From Aureococcus anophagefferens (lineage: Eukaryota > Sar > Pelagophyceae > Pelagomonadales > Pelagomonadaceae), in the NCBI RefSeq assembly GCF_000186865.1, contig NW_008705565.1, positions 315,927-379,926 on the forward strand: 64,000 bases of DNA, written 5' to 3'. This document shows positions 17,033-26,828 of the stretch, piece by piece; within the stretch, counting starts at the first letter, position 1, and each line of letters opens with the position of its first letter. Both the position numbers and the translations under genes were made by a program. The notes beneath the pieces were generated by a model that saw only the letters and a program-made list of their open reading frames with translations, was not told the DNA's origin and made no database searches.

Positions 17033-18109
17033 TCAGCGCGGCGGTCGGACGAGCGTGGACGCGGCCCGGGACGGCGACGCGCAGGACGACGTGCACTTCT
17101 TGCGGACCTCGAGGGGGCAGTAGGAGCGCATGAGGCTGTGGGCCGGGCAGGAGCCGCCGCCGCCGCCGTCGGACTGGGCGTCGCGCTGGGCGTGGCGGCG
17201 CCGGTTCGCGATCTTCGGCGACACCCGAAAGTAGCCGCGCGAGAGGCCCGAGTCCGCGTCCGTGGCCTCCATGGCGTCGTAGAGGTGCTCCAGCGCCACC
17301 CACCAGGGCGGGTACTTGAAGCGGGCGACGTCGAGCACGAGCACGCTGTCCGTGCGCACGTCGTAGGCGCTCAGGGGGCTGAAGTGGCCCGCGCCCGTCT
17401 GCCCGAGCGCGGACCGGTCGAAGGACGCGACGACCAGCGGCGGGTCGCTCGACGTCGCCGACGCGACGACGTGGCGCCGGAAGGTCGCCAGGCTCGCCGG
17501 CCCGCAGGCGCCGTGGCCCTCGCCCGCGTTCGCCTCGTGGTGCCAGTGCTCGGCGACGGCGCCGTGGCACCGCGCCATCGACGCGAACTCGTGCATGGTG
17601 ATGCCCCGCTCGTCGACCTCCTCGGGCGCCTTGCAGCAGTTGCCCAACACCATGGCCTCGTCGAACCAGCGCCAGCCGCCCTTCCACCGCACGTTCGGGT
17701 CGATGGCGAGCGCGTTCATGACCATCGCGAGCGTCGTCACGCCGCACGACGGGGGCGAGCTCTGCGTGAGGAACTGGTTCGCGAGCTTGAAGTGGTTCTC
17801 CGCCGTGCCGCCGACGAGGGCGCGCTCGAAGCGCTTGCGCCCGCAGGGGCCGTCGAGCGGGACGCACTTGTCCTCGGGCAGCGGCCGCCCGTGGAACGAC
17901 CACTTGGGCGCGGCGGACAGGGCGCGCCGGGCGGCGCGGCCGGGCGGCGCGGGCGGCCGGCGACCGGCGGGGGCGCCGCGGGCCGCGGGCGCGGCGCGCG
18001 CGGCCGCGGGGCGGCCGTTCAGCGTTTGAAAAGATCGTGCCGCCGACGAGGTCGTCTGGCGCGTCGCCGCCGCCAGAGACGTCCGGGACGCGGCGCAGGC
18101 GAAGAGCAT
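17033..18109 (-). CDS. PCS: Phytochelatin synthase
   Basis: Glutathione gamma-glutamylcysteinyltransferase, a papain-fold dipeptidyltranspeptidase that makes metal-chelating phytochelatins from glutathione. 358 residues. The catalytic triad is in place: Cys in QSSPPSCGVTTLAMVMNAL near residue 119, His in GAGHFSPLSAYD near 242 and Asp in VLVLDVARFKYPPWWV near 258. Other conserved parts are NHFKLANQFLTQ and KGGWRWFDEAMVLGNC. The first 75 or so residues are Arg/Ala/Pro-rich with hydroxylated residues, typical of organelle targeting, which is unusual because plant enzymes are cytosolic. A C-terminal Cys-containing tail (CPLEVRKKCTSSCAS) could sense metal. Activated by Cd and Zn in known members. 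Confidence 0.92.
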   Translation of the reverse strand: MLFACAASRTSLAAATRQTTSSAARSFQTLNGRPAAARAAPAARGAPAGRRPPAPPGRAARRALSAAPKWSFHGRPLPEDKCVPLDGPCGRKRFERALVGGTAENHFKLANQFLTQSSPPSCGVTTLAMVMNALAIDPNVRWKGGWRWFDEAMVLGNCCKAPEEVDERGITMHEFASMARCHGAVAEHWHHEANAGEGHGACGPASLATFRRHVVASATSSDPPLVVASFDRSALGQTGAGHFSPLSAYDVRTDSVLVLDVARFKYPPWWVALEHLYDAMEATDADSGLSRGYFRVSPKIANRRRHAQRDAQSDGGGGGSCPAHSLMRSYCPLEVRKKCTSSCASPSRAASTLVRPPR

Positions 18110-18587
18110 GGTCGGCGGTGGTGCGCGGGAGCGCTCCGCTCGCCGCGAGAGTTCAGGCGCGCACGTCGCGCACGTCGCGGCCTGCGAACATCATGATCGG
18201 GTGGGGGCCCACGCTCTCGCCCACGCGCCGCTCTTCGTACCGGGGATTAGCACCGCGGGGGGTGCGTGTGCTTGGAAGAGATCTCCCGTCGACTGCGAGC
18301 GCCTTCCCACTCCACAAGGCCGGTCGAGAGCGAGAGATCCCGAGCGCTACTAGCAGTCCCTGCGAGCCTATTCTTGCCGCGCGCGCGCGGACGCGCGCGT
18401 GCCACCAGCACAGACTGCGAGTTTCCCCGAGCGAGCCGTCGTGCACCCGTCCGATCGAGATGGGCCGACGACGCGCTGGCCAGGCTGCCTCCAGGCGACC
18501 TCGGACACCTGGGGCAAAACAGGGCCGGCGAGCTTGTCGTGTACGACGGGTTGTGTCGCTGCTGTGCCACCTTGGCTGCAGCCGGCC
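18110..18587. other. Divergent intergenic region
   Basis: 478 bases upstream of both phytochelatin synthase and the 18588 gene. No repeat, RNA gene or conserved frame recognised. Confidence 0.4.
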
Positions 18588-19157
18588 ATGTTCTCGCAGC
18601 TCACGCGACGAGTAGCACTCACAACCCTCCGCAGCGCTCGCTGCTGGCACCAGCTCGCGGCGACACAAAAACACAACACAACAAAACCGCTCGACGCCGC
18701 GAAACCGCTCGCCGCCTTTTTGTCCACAAACTCGGACGACAATAACAACGACGACGCCGCGCCCGCCGAAAAACTCGACGACGCGGACCTCCTCGCGCGC
18801 GACATCAGCGACCTCGGCGAGGGGTTCCTGCGGCGGAGCACGGCCGCGCGCGGCGGCGGCGACAGCGCCGCGCGCATGGCGCAGGCGACGTCGGCCGGCG
18901 ACCTCATGTACTCGGGCGACCGGCCGGACAACTGGGAGGCGCTCCTCGCCGAGGCGCGCGCGGCCTACCCCGAGCGCGCGGGCCCCCGGCGCAACAACCA
19001 CCGCAAGCGCGAGGCCGCGCGCTTCAAGGCGATCCGCCGCCAGCACCGCGTCGCCAAGGAGCAGCGCATCCTCGCGCACCACGCGGCCATGCTCCGGCGC
19101 TCGAAGCTCGCCGTCGAGCGCCGCGGCTGGGACGGGCCGCGCCTGCCCGCCGCGTGA
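18588..19157 (+). CDS. Basic protein with predicted mitochondrial presequence, unknown
   Basis: 189 residues from ATG 18588 (context GCCATGT). The first 30 residues are rich in Arg, Leu, Thr and Ser without acid residues (FSQLTRRVALTTLRSARCWHQL), a mitochondrial-type presequence. A middle acidic part contains DADLLARDISDLGEGFLRRS and LMYSGDRPDNWEALLAEARAAYPERAG. The last 55 residues are a strongly basic helix (RRNNHRKREAARFKAIRRQH...). Such tails occur in mitochondrial ribosomal proteins and RNA-binding factors, but no family is recognised. The alternative start at 18399 would add an uncharacteristic stretch. Confidence 0.6.
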   Translation: MFSQLTRRVALTTLRSARCWHQLAATQKHNTTKPLDAAKPLAAFLSTNSDDNNNDDAAPAEKLDDADLLARDISDLGEGFLRRSTAARGGGDSAARMAQATSAGDLMYSGDRPDNWEALLAEARAAYPERAGPRRNNHRKREAARFKAIRRQHRVAKEQRILAHHAAMLRRSKLAVERRGWDGPRLPAA

Positions 19158-19267
19158 GGCGCGCGCGCGCGCGACGCGGGCCGCGGGCGCGGGGCCACGC
19201 CGCGCGTAACCATCTATCCAAAGGACGCGCCTCGAAGGCGAACACACGGCGGGGCCGACGACGCTTA

Positions 19268-19861
19268 CTACGCCCCGTTGTTCGCGAGCCACGCGGCGTG
19301 CCACTGCGCGACACGGTCGCCCGCGGCGTCGAGGTCCGCGGGCGTCTCGTTGGTGAGCTCGACGACGATCTCCGGCGCGTAGCTCTCGCGCGCCTCCTCG
19401 AGGATCGTCTGCATGATCTCGCACTGGAGGTTCTCCTGGAGCTTCGCCTCGGCGTAGCCGCGCGCCGCGAGGCGGTCGTAGAGGATCTCGGTCCCGGCGC
19501 GGAGGACGAGGACGAGGTCGAACCAGCGCTCGGGGAAGAGCTCGCAGGCGTGGTACTCGACGACGCAGCCGCCCGCGCCGAGCTTGGGCTCCATCGCGTC
19601 GAGCACCTTGTCCTCGTCGAGCACGTGGCACGCGCGCTCGTCGTCCCAGGCCTCGTGCGCGCCGATGGACGCCGCCAGCGCGCTCACGCCGACGCACTCG
19701 AGGCCCAGGCGCTTCGCGAGCGCCTCGGCGACGGCCGTCTTGCCCACGCCGGGCGTGCCCGTCACGAGGATGTTCGGCCGCGTCGCGCCCTTGCGCGCCC
19801 GGTTCGACGCGGCCTCGAGGCTCTCCTCGGCGCCCCGCTTTTTTTGGAGCTGGCAGGCCAT
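19268..19861 (-). CDS. AK6: Adenylate kinase isoenzyme 6 (AK6/FAP7)
   Basis: 197 residues, start at ATG 19861 just before a short basic leader. The P-loop GTPGVGKT is near residues 35-42. Family-specific motifs follow: ECVGVSALAAS, CHVLDEDKVLDAMEPKLGAGGCVVEYHACELFPERWFDLVLVLR and YDRLAARGYAEAKLQENLQCEIMQTILEEA. The YHxCxxFPERWF and RGYxxxKLxENxQCEI blocks are diagnostic. AK6/Fap7 is a nuclear nucleoside monophosphate kinase/ATPase needed for the last cleavage of 18S rRNA in 40S maturation, acting with uS11. Divergent from the desaturase with 211 bases between starts. Confidence 0.95.
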   Translation of the reverse strand: MACQLQKKRGAEESLEAASNRARKGATRPNILVTGTPGVGKTAVAEALAKRLGLECVGVSALAASIGAHEAWDDERACHVLDEDKVLDAMEPKLGAGGCVVEYHACELFPERWFDLVLVLRAGTEILYDRLAARGYAEAKLQENLQCEIMQTILEEARESYAPEIVVELTNETPADLDAAGDRVAQWHAAWLANNGA

Positions 19862-20072
19862 CGTCTGCGCGTGTCGTTCGACGGGTGGTGGCGCGGTGTT
19901 GTTCGCAGGCGGCGGCGCGGCGCAGAGAGGCCGAAGAGATGGCAGCCTCGCCCGATTGTCGAGTGCAACATGTGCAAGCTCGAGATCAACATCTACTGCA
20001 ACGTTCCATACTGCGGCGTCCACCTAAGCAGTCGCGGGCAGCCGCAGCCGGTTATTGGGGCCAGCGCTATCC

Positions 20073-21509
20073 ATGTGTCCGCGGCCAAAGGCGCACGAGC
20101 TCCTGGGCGCGAAGCGCGAGGCCGACCTGCTCGACGAGGGCGGCCTCTGGATCATCCACGGCGAGGCCTATGATTTGTCGGCCTTCCGCGAGCGCCACCC
20201 GGGCGGGACGACGGCGCTGGATCTGTGCCGGGGCAGCGATGCGACGGACCTCTTCGAGCAGTTCCACGTCATGACGGACCTGCACCGCGCGGCGCTGCGC
20301 AAGTACCGCGTCGGCGGCCGGGCGCCGGCGACGGCCGCGGAGCCGTACAGCGCGTTCCACGAGGACGTGAAAGCCATGGTCCGCGACCACTTCGGCGGCC
20401 GCGGCGACGCCCACAAGGCGTCCTGGGAGCACCTGGGCCACATGGCGGTCGTCTTCGCCGTCTACGCCGCGGGCTGGCGCGGCTGGTGGGCCGGCGACGT
20501 CGTCCTGGGCGGGCTCGTGCTGCCCGTTTGCGCGTGGCTCATCATGGCCAACTTCGCGCACGACGGCAGCCACCACGCCGTGTCGAGGAAGCCCTGGGTC
20601 AACGAGCTCGCGCTCCTCACGTCGTCGCCGCTCCTTTATAGTTATGGCAGCTGGTACCAGCAGCACTGCGCGTCGCACCACCTCGAGACGAACGACCCCG
20701 ACTCCGACGTCGACGTGCAGCACCACCCGTTCACGCGGTGGCACCGGTCCATGCTGCGGGACAGCGCGTCCATGACGGGCGTCGTCAACCTCTTCTGGCA
20801 CTTCACGGCCTTCCTCGTGTCGACGATCAACATGTCGAACGTGCACCCCTGGAAGTTCGTCTTCGTGCCCTGGGTGCAGCGCCACCTCCTGAACCAGGAG
20901 CTTCCGCCCTACTTTTCGCCGGACAACGACCTCTACTGCGACGCGCTCAAGGCGGCGGGCAAGGACGCGCCCCACGAGCTCGCCTTCTTCAAGGTCTCGG
21001 GCCGCATGCACCGCCAGGGCTTCATGGACGGCTGGCGCGGCGGCCTCGCCGTCGCGAGCTTCCTGTCGTCCGTCGCGTTCCTCGCGACGCCCTATTTCCG
21101 CTTCGGCCCGGCGCGCGCCGCGGCGCTCACGCTCCTGCCCTACCTGGTCACGTCGGCCTTCTTCTTCACGGTCACGCAGATCTCCCACGTCCAGGCGCCC
21201 TGCCAGAAGGACCAGGACCGCGCGACGGGCGACTTCTTCAAGATCCAGGCGACGACGTCGCTGGACTACGGCGTCGACTCGGAGCTCTGGCGCTTCCTCA
21301 CGGGCGGCCTCAACGTCCAGGCCATCCACCACGTCCTCCCCGTCGTCAACTCCTGCCACTACACGAAGCTCTACCCGAAGTTCTACGCGCTCTGCGAGAA
21401 GCACGGCTGCGCGCCCGCGAACAGGCCGGGCATCCTCTCCGCCGGCTACGCCCACCTCAAGCACATCTACGACCTCGGCGAGCTCTACACGGGGCCCCAC
21501 GTCGAGTAA
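20073..21509 (+). CDS. Cytochrome b5-fusion front-end fatty acid desaturase
   Basis: 478 residues from ATG 20073. The N-terminal cytochrome b5 domain has the haem-binding HPGG (about residue 42) in YDLSAFRERHPGGTTALD. Three histidine boxes follow: HDGSHH near 163, HCASHH near 198 and QAIHH near 416. Replacement of the first His of the third box by Gln is the signature of front-end (delta-4, -5, -6, -8) desaturases that act on polyunsaturated acyl chains. Four hydrophobic helices lie between the boxes, as expected for an ER enzyme. The exact regiospecificity cannot be read. Probably part of EPA/DHA synthesis. Confidence 0.95.
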   Translation: MCPRPKAHELLGAKREADLLDEGGLWIIHGEAYDLSAFRERHPGGTTALDLCRGSDATDLFEQFHVMTDLHRAALRKYRVGGRAPATAAEPYSAFHEDVKAMVRDHFGGRGDAHKASWEHLGHMAVVFAVYAAGWRGWWAGDVVLGGLVLPVCAWLIMANFAHDGSHHAVSRKPWVNELALLTSSPLLYSYGSWYQQHCASHHLETNDPDSDVDVQHHPFTRWHRSMLRDSASMTGVVNLFWHFTAFLVSTINMSNVHPWKFVFVPWVQRHLLNQELPPYFSPDNDLYCDALKAAGKDAPHELAFFKVSGRMHRQGFMDGWRGGLAVASFLSSVAFLATPYFRFGPARAAALTLLPYLVTSAFFFTVTQISHVQAPCQKDQDRATGDFFKIQATTSLDYGVDSELWRFLTGGLNVQAIHHVLPVVNSCHYTKLYPKFYALCEKHGCAPANRPGILSAGYAHLKHIYDLGELYTGPHVE

Positions 21510-21669
21510 GGGGCTCGAGGTTGCTCGCGGCGCGGCGCCGGAACCGGAGTCCGGAGTCGGTCAAAGGGTCATTCAAGTTGCCAGTTCCGACGAAGTTTTT
21601 GTTGCAGTGAGTTTGCTCGACCACTCGAGGTGAGAACCCAGGAGTCGGGCAGCGTCAAGCGTTCGGCGG

Positions 21670-22194
21670 ATGCGATCGATGCGATTCGCCTGGCGATCCC
21701 TGTTGCTCGCCGCCGCGGCGCTGCGCGCCCACTGCTGGGCGCCGCTCGGCCGGAACAGCACCTGGACCATGACGCACTGCCCCGCAGGCTGCCGCGAGAT
21801 CACGGTGCGTCGTCGTCGTCGCGTCGTCGTCGTCGCGCGCGCGCGGACCGATGCGTCGTCGTCGTCGCGCGCGCGGGGACCGAAATTCGCGCGCGGTGGA
21901 TGCGGAGATACGCGCGCTTAGGTGCTCCACCCGCTGGGCAGCGCCGTCTTCTCGACGCTCACGCTGCTCTCGATCGCGGCCGCTTTCGCGATAGGATGGG
22001 CTTGCGGCCGCGCGTCGTCGCCGCCGGCGCCGGTCGCGCCGGTCGCGGCGCCCGTGCACGACCTCGAGCGCCTGGGCGGCGGCGCGGGGACGCGACGTTG
22101 TCGGACCGCCCTGCTCGAGCCGTGCGGGTCCGACGGGGACCCGCAGCCCGCGCGCCCGGGCCGCACGACGAGCTGGTCCGCGTATGGATTTTGA
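21670..22194 (+). CDS. Small secretory or plastid-targeted membrane protein, unknown
   Basis: Two exons, 21670-21804 and 21922-22194, 135 residues. A signal peptide (MRFAWRSLLLAAAALRAHCWAP; Trp-Ala-Pro after the cleavage area recalls the ASAFAP motif of stramenopile plastid presequences) is followed by a Cys pair (MTHCPAGCREIT). Directly after the junction comes VLHPLGSAVFSTLTLLSIAAAFAIGWACG, one membrane helix. The tail is Pro/Ala/Gly-rich. No family recognised. The second ATG (21679) may be the true start. The exon join is supported because the first frame otherwise ends at a TAG exactly at the acceptor. Confidence 0.6.
21805..21921 (+). other. 117-bp intron with internal (TCG)n-type repeats
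   Basis: GT at 21805, AG at 21920-21921, phase 0. The interior contains two similar blocks of TCGTCGTCGTCGCGCGCGCG. The bases after each boundary (GTGCGTCG and GTGCTCCA) share only five of eight positions, so it is not a clear introner, though the end CTTAG resembles the short family. Confidence 0.6.
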
Positions 22195-22453
22195 GGTCTC
22201 GCGCTGGTGTGGTTCGATGGGGGCCCGGGGAGCACGCGATGGGAGGGCGGTCTGTCGCGAGTTCTGTCGCGATCGAGGAAAAGGTCGATGTTGTTGTCAA
22301 ATCATTACCCTGCGCGAGCGCGCCCGCAGATTAATTAGAGCACATCGCAGAACAAACCAAGTGTCCGGTCACGTCCCGAGTCGGGTTCGACGGCGCGGGG
22401 TCCGTCGTCGGCGCGTCGGCCTGCTTCGCGCTCCCGCGTCCGTCGGAGGAGCG

Positions 22454-23338
22454 ATGAACACCATCGACATCGAGGTCCAGCCGGCCGAGGAGCCGGTGGA
22501 AGACGGCATGCTCGGGGACGGGGGCTGCTTCATCTGCTACGCGAGCCCGAGCGAGGACGCGAGCCTCGAGTTCCGCCACCTGGACTGCTGCGACGTCCGC
22601 GTCTGCGCGCCCTGCCTGCGCCAGTACGTCGAGGTCAACGCGCGGCGGGGCCGCCAGTTCCTGCGGTGCCCGAGCCCGGCGTGCGGCCGGGGCTTCGGCC
22701 TCGGCGACGTGCGCCGGCTCGTCGACGCGCCGACGGCCGCGAGCGTGGAGCGCGCGTGGTACGAGGGCGACGAGGACGCGACGCGGTGCCACTTCAGCCC
22801 GGACTGCGACGGCCTCGTGCGCGTCGAGCAGGGCGCGCTCGGCCTCGTCGCGCGGTGCGACGCGTGCGCGCGGTCGTCCATCGTCGCCTGGGCGTCGCCC
22901 TTCCCGCGCTTCGGCGACGAGGACCCGAACGAGGCGGCCTTCCGCACGTGGGCCTCGCGGCGCATGGTCAAGGCCTGCCCGGCCTGCGGCATCTCCATCG
23001 AGAAGGCCGGCGGCTGCAACCTCATCGTCTGCCACTGCGGCCACCGCTGGTGCTGGTCCTGCTCCCTGCCCGCGGCGACCCACTCGTCGAACCTCTGCCG
23101 CGTCGTCCAGGCCGCGAACCACCCGGCCTGGGGGCCGCCGACGATCCAGGTCATCACGAAGCCCGTCGGCCTCGCCATCACGATCTCCGTCGTCGTCGCG
23201 GCCGCGGGCGTCTGCGTCGCCATCGTCGTGCCCGCCTTCATCGGCTTCGGCGTCGTCGCGGCGGGGACCTACACGTACAACCTCGTCGGCGACAAGGCCG
23301 CCGCGGGCGAAAACGAGGTCAACTTCGTCCGCGCCTAG
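22454..23338 (+). CDS. RBR-type E3 ubiquitin ligase with C-terminal membrane segments
   Basis: 294 residues. RING1 starts at CFICYASPSED near residue 24 and continues LDCCDVRVCAPCLRQYV and CPSPACGRG. An in-between-RING region has CHFSPDCDG and RCDACARSS. RING2 is KACPACGISIEKAGGCNLIVCHCGHRWCWSC, where the Cys of GGCN is the catalytic thioester acceptor of RBR ligases. The C-terminus has hydrophobic stretches (LAITISVVVAAAGVCVAIVVPAFIGFGVVAAG), as in the membrane-anchored RNF19/RNF144 group. Start at ATG 22454. The target is unknown; the anchor suggests membrane quality control. Confidence 0.88.
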   Translation: MNTIDIEVQPAEEPVEDGMLGDGGCFICYASPSEDASLEFRHLDCCDVRVCAPCLRQYVEVNARRGRQFLRCPSPACGRGFGLGDVRRLVDAPTAASVERAWYEGDEDATRCHFSPDCDGLVRVEQGALGLVARCDACARSSIVAWASPFPRFGDEDPNEAAFRTWASRRMVKACPACGISIEKAGGCNLIVCHCGHRWCWSCSLPAATHSSNLCRVVQAANHPAWGPPTIQVITKPVGLAITISVVVAAAGVCVAIVVPAFIGFGVVAAGTYTYNLVGDKAAAGENEVNFVRA

Positions 23339-23624
23339 CGCGCCCCTTTTTTTGCCGTTCGTGCTCCCCCCCCCGCCCCGCTGTGTGTGGCCTCGCGTAT
23401 AGGCTCGAAACTGGCGCGGGGGTGTGCGGGGGCGAGCTCAGGATGAGAACATACAAGGTGAGCTCAAGTAGCCTTCAAGTACCCATCAATGTCGACGTCC
23501 CGCGCCGACTTCTTCGCAGCACCACACGCCGCGCTGGCGCGCAGCGTCGTCACCTTGCGCGCACTCTGACCGCCGCTCCACCGTGGAACTCTCGTAACAC
23601 CTGCGCTCGTGTGCTCTCGCAGCG

Positions 23625-24666
23625 ATGCTGCGGTGGCTCGCCGTCGTCGCCGCGGCGCAGGCCCTCCAGCGGCCGCAGCTGCCGGAAGTTCGACTGCCGC
23701 GCACGAAGCAGGAATTTTCCAGCGCCCTCGACGACTGGCGCGGCTCCCTGAAGCTGCCGGACGCGGGCAGCTTCGTCGGCGGCGCCGTCGCCGGCGTCGC
23801 GCTGTCCGTGTTCGTGGCGCTGAGCCCCGTCGGCGACGCGGCGAGCGGCGAGAGCCGCGAGACGCGCGAGGCCGCGACGCAGTTCGCGGTCATCCTCGAC
23901 GCGCTCGACCGCGGCTACGTCGACGCGGTGTCGCCCAAGGCGCTCCTCGAGGCCGCCGTCGACGGCATGCTGTCGACGCTCGACCCGTACACGCAGTTCG
24001 AGCGCGCGCGCGAGGCGAGCGACCTCGTCGAGAGCGTCGAGGGCCGCTACGGCGGCGTCGGCCTCGTCATCTCCCGGCCCGCGGCGGCGGCGGCGCAGGC
24101 GCAGGGCATCGCCGTCGTCGACGCCTACGAGGACTACGCGTGGGAGGCGGGGCTGCGGCCCAAGGACACGCTGCTCTCCGTCGGCGGCGCGTCCGTCGTC
24201 TCGAAGGGAGGCTCCGAGGCCGCGCTCGACGACGCGCGGAACCGGCTCCGGGGCGCGCCGGGCACGTCCGTCGCCGTCGAGTTCTCCCACCCCTGGGACA
24301 AGGGCGCCGTGCGCTCCGCGGACCTCCGGCGCTTCGCCGTGCGCCGCAAGGACGTCGAGGTCGCGGCGCTCCTGCCGTCGCCGACGGCGCCGAAGATCGT
24401 CGCCTACGCGCGCGTCGCCGGCTTCTCGCGCGAGACGGCGCCGGAGCTGCTCGAGAGCCTCGCGGCGCTCCGCTACGACGCGGCGAGTTCGAAGCTCCAG
24501 GGGCTCGTGCTCGACCTCCGGGGCAACCCCGGCGGCCTCCTCGACGCCGCCGTCGACGTCGCGAGCCTCTTCCTCCCGCCGGAGTCCCTCATCGCGTCCG
24601 CGGGCGGCCGCGGCTTCGTGCCCGACGCCGGCGCGTCCGCCGCCGCGGCGGCGCCGCCGGCCGCCG

Positions 24667-24697
<31 letters not shown>

Positions 24698-25625
24698 GGC
24701 GAAGAAGGCGGCGAGCTCGCGCGTCGAGTTCCGGAGCCGGGCGACGGGCGCGACGCTCTTCGGCGCCGTGCCCCTCGTCGTGCTCGTCGACGGCCAGTCG
24801 GCGTCCGCGTCGGAGATCGTGTCCGGGGCCATCCAGGACTACGACGCCGGCGTGATCTTGGGCACGCGGACCTTCGGCAAGGGCCTCATCCAGGACGTGT
24901 CCGCGCTGCCCTTCGACGGCGCGGCGCTCAAGGTCACCGTGGGGCGCTACTACACGCCCAGCGGCCGCTGCCTGCAGGCCCTGGAGTACGGCCGCGGCGT
25001 CGTCGCGCGCGGCGGCGCCGAGGCCGCGGACCGCGGGCCGCCGCAGACGTCGACGGCGTCGTCCCGGGAGGCCTTCCGCACGCTCCGGTCGAAGCGGCTC
25101 ATCGAGTCCGGCGGCGGCGTCTCGCCGGACGTCGTCGTCGAGGCCGAGGTGCTGACCAAGGGCGAGACGGCGCTCCTCCGGTCCGGCGTCGTCCAGACCT
25201 TCGTCGCGGACTACCTCGAGCAGCGGCCCGACCTCTGCCGCGCGCTCTACGACCGGGGGGCGGCCGCCGACGGCGACGCCGCGGGGGCCGTGCTCGCGCG
25301 CGGCGACCTCGCGGCGCTCGAGGCGCGCGCCGTCGCCGCCGCCAAGGCCGGCGAGCTCCGCTACGCGCCCAAGGCCGGCGAGGACCAGGCCAAGGACGAC
25401 GCCGCGGCGCGGGCCGCCGTCGCGCGCGACGTCTCCGCCGAGTTCCGGCGCAACCCGGACCGCATCCTCAAGGTCGCCGACGCGCTCCTCAAGGAGCGCT
25501 TCTTCCGCTCCACGGCGCTCCTCAAGGCCCAGCTCCCGGACGACGTCGTCCTCCAGGCCGCGACGAAGCTCCTCAACGACAAGGGCGCCTTCGACGCGCT
25601 CCTCGCGGCGCCGAAGACGTCATAG
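23625..25625 (+). CDS. ctpA: C-terminal processing peptidase (S41, CtpA-like), organelle targeted
   Basis: 666 residues from ATG 23625. A signal-like N-terminus and a hydrophobic segment near residues 47-65 (SFVGGAVAGVALSVFVALSP) suggest plastid import. LDPYTQFERAREA is followed by a PDZ domain (GRYGGVGLVIS ... AWEAGLRPKDTLLSVGG). The protease core has KLQGLVLDLRGNPGGLLDAAVD, the catalytic Ser in GQSASASEIVSGAIQDY near residue 390 and the catalytic Lys in GTRTFGKGLIQ. Homologues cleave the C-terminus of the photosystem II D1 precursor. An Ala/Pro-rich insertion (about residues 325-360) sits between LRGNPGG and the nucleophile. The C-terminal 150 residues are an extra helical region. The stop is 13 bases from that of the convergent neighbour. 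Confidence 0.92.
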
Positions 25626-25638
25626 AAAAACACGCGAG

Positions 25639-26556
25639 CTAGCGCCGCGGTTCGCTCGAGGACCGGTAGCTCTGCGTCTCGTAGTAGCCGCCGTCCTCGA
25701 GGTAGGCGTCCTCGTCGTAGTAGGCGTCGCCGTCGTAGTAGAGCGTCGGCGGCGGCGCGCCCGCGTCGTAGTAGTCGTAGGGGTCGACGTCGTCGAAGAG
25801 GTCGTCGTAGTCGTCCGCGTAGGCGCCGTCGACGTAGCCGCCCGCGAGGCCGTCGGCCGCGTAGGTGCCCTCGTCCGCGGCGTCGCTCGGTGGCGGCGCC
25901 GGCGGCAGGCAGTCGCGCTCGACGGCGACCTCGTACATGGTCCGCAGCCGCCCCTCGACGCGCGCGACGCGCTGCTCGAGCACGGCCTCGTGCGCGTCCC
26001 ACTCGGCCAGCAGGTCCGCGCGCTGCCGCGTGAGCGCGTCCTCGGCGGCGTCGACGCGCGCCAGGTGCGCGACGCCCACCGTCGCCAGGAGCTCGTCCAG
26101 GTCCGCGGGCGCCATGCGCTCGTAGGCGTCGAGCTTCCTCCGCGCCGCGTCGTCGCAGCGGTCGCGGCGCGCGGGCGAGCACGGCGCGCGCACGGACTCG
26201 CCGAGCGCCCGCAGCGCGTCGAGCGTCTTGGCGCCCGCGTACTCGGAGAGCTCGTAGGGGTCGCCGTAGAAGACGCTCGGGAAGGCCGACAGCAGGCGCC
26301 CGTTGATGAGCTCGCCGCAGAGCGCCTCGCCGTCGTGCTCGACGTCGTCGCAGAAGAGGCGCCCGACGAAGACCTCGCTCGAGGCGCGGAAGTGGTCCGA
26401 CAGGGCGCGCCACTTGGCGCGCGTGTCGTTCGCCGCCTGGTCGTGGACGGCCAGCTGGAGCAGCACGCCCTTGCCGGCGACGAGCTCATCGTACTCCCAG
26501 GCCTGGAACTGGAGGCCGGAGGCGGCGGCGACGGTCAGGAGCAGCGCAAGGCGCAT
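25639..26556 (-). CDS. Thioredoxin-fold-like secretory protein with acidic Tyr-rich tail
   Basis: 305 residues from ATG 26556, which begins a clear signal peptide (RLALLLTVAAASGLQ). The next 110 residues read like a redox-inactive thioredoxin domain: FQAWEYDELVAGKGVLLQLAV, VFVGRLFCDDVEHDGEALC, FPSVFYGDPYELSEYAGAKTLDALRALGESV. There is no CxxC active site. A helical part (LLATVGVAHLARVDAAED, LEQRVARVEGRLRTMYEVA) follows, and the last 90 residues are repetitive, rich in Asp and Tyr (YDDLF, DPYDYYD, YYDGDAYYDED). This resembles ER-lumen PDI-like or ERp29-type proteins and suggests Ca2+ binding by the tail; both points are inference. Confidence 0.6.
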   Translation of the reverse strand: MRLALLLTVAAASGLQFQAWEYDELVAGKGVLLQLAVHDQAANDTRAKWRALSDHFRASSEVFVGRLFCDDVEHDGEALCGELINGRLLSAFPSVFYGDPYELSEYAGAKTLDALRALGESVRAPCSPARRDRCDDAARRKLDAYERMAPADLDELLATVGVAHLARVDAAEDALTRQRADLLAEWDAHEAVLEQRVARVEGRLRTMYEVAVERDCLPPAPPPSDAADEGTYAADGLAGGYVDGAYADDYDDLFDDVDPYDYYDAGAPPPTLYYDGDAYYDEDAYLEDGGYYETQSYRSSSEPRR

Positions 26557-26828
26557 CGCTTCCGCGTCGCCCGCGGGCAAGAGCTTGCCGCAAGCCTCAA
26601 ATGAACCTCGGCAAAGGGCGGTGCTGCCCGCGCGCGTCGCGACGAGGAGCAGGTCGCCGCCCTCGAGAGATTGCGGCTGCCTCAACTAAGCGTGTTGGAC
26701 TAATTGTTGAAGGGGATGCCTGCCCTACAATTGTAGGCTGCCCGACGACTGCGTCTGCGACTGCGTGTTGACTTTTCAAGCGGCTCTCATCACCAGGACC
26801 TGGTGCGGCTGCCCGCCTGCCTATTTCC

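Noticed and set aside
26700..26760. Palindrome CCTACAATTGTAGG as a mobile element end
   Set aside because: Only 14 bases, no second arm or duplication; may be a binding site or chance.
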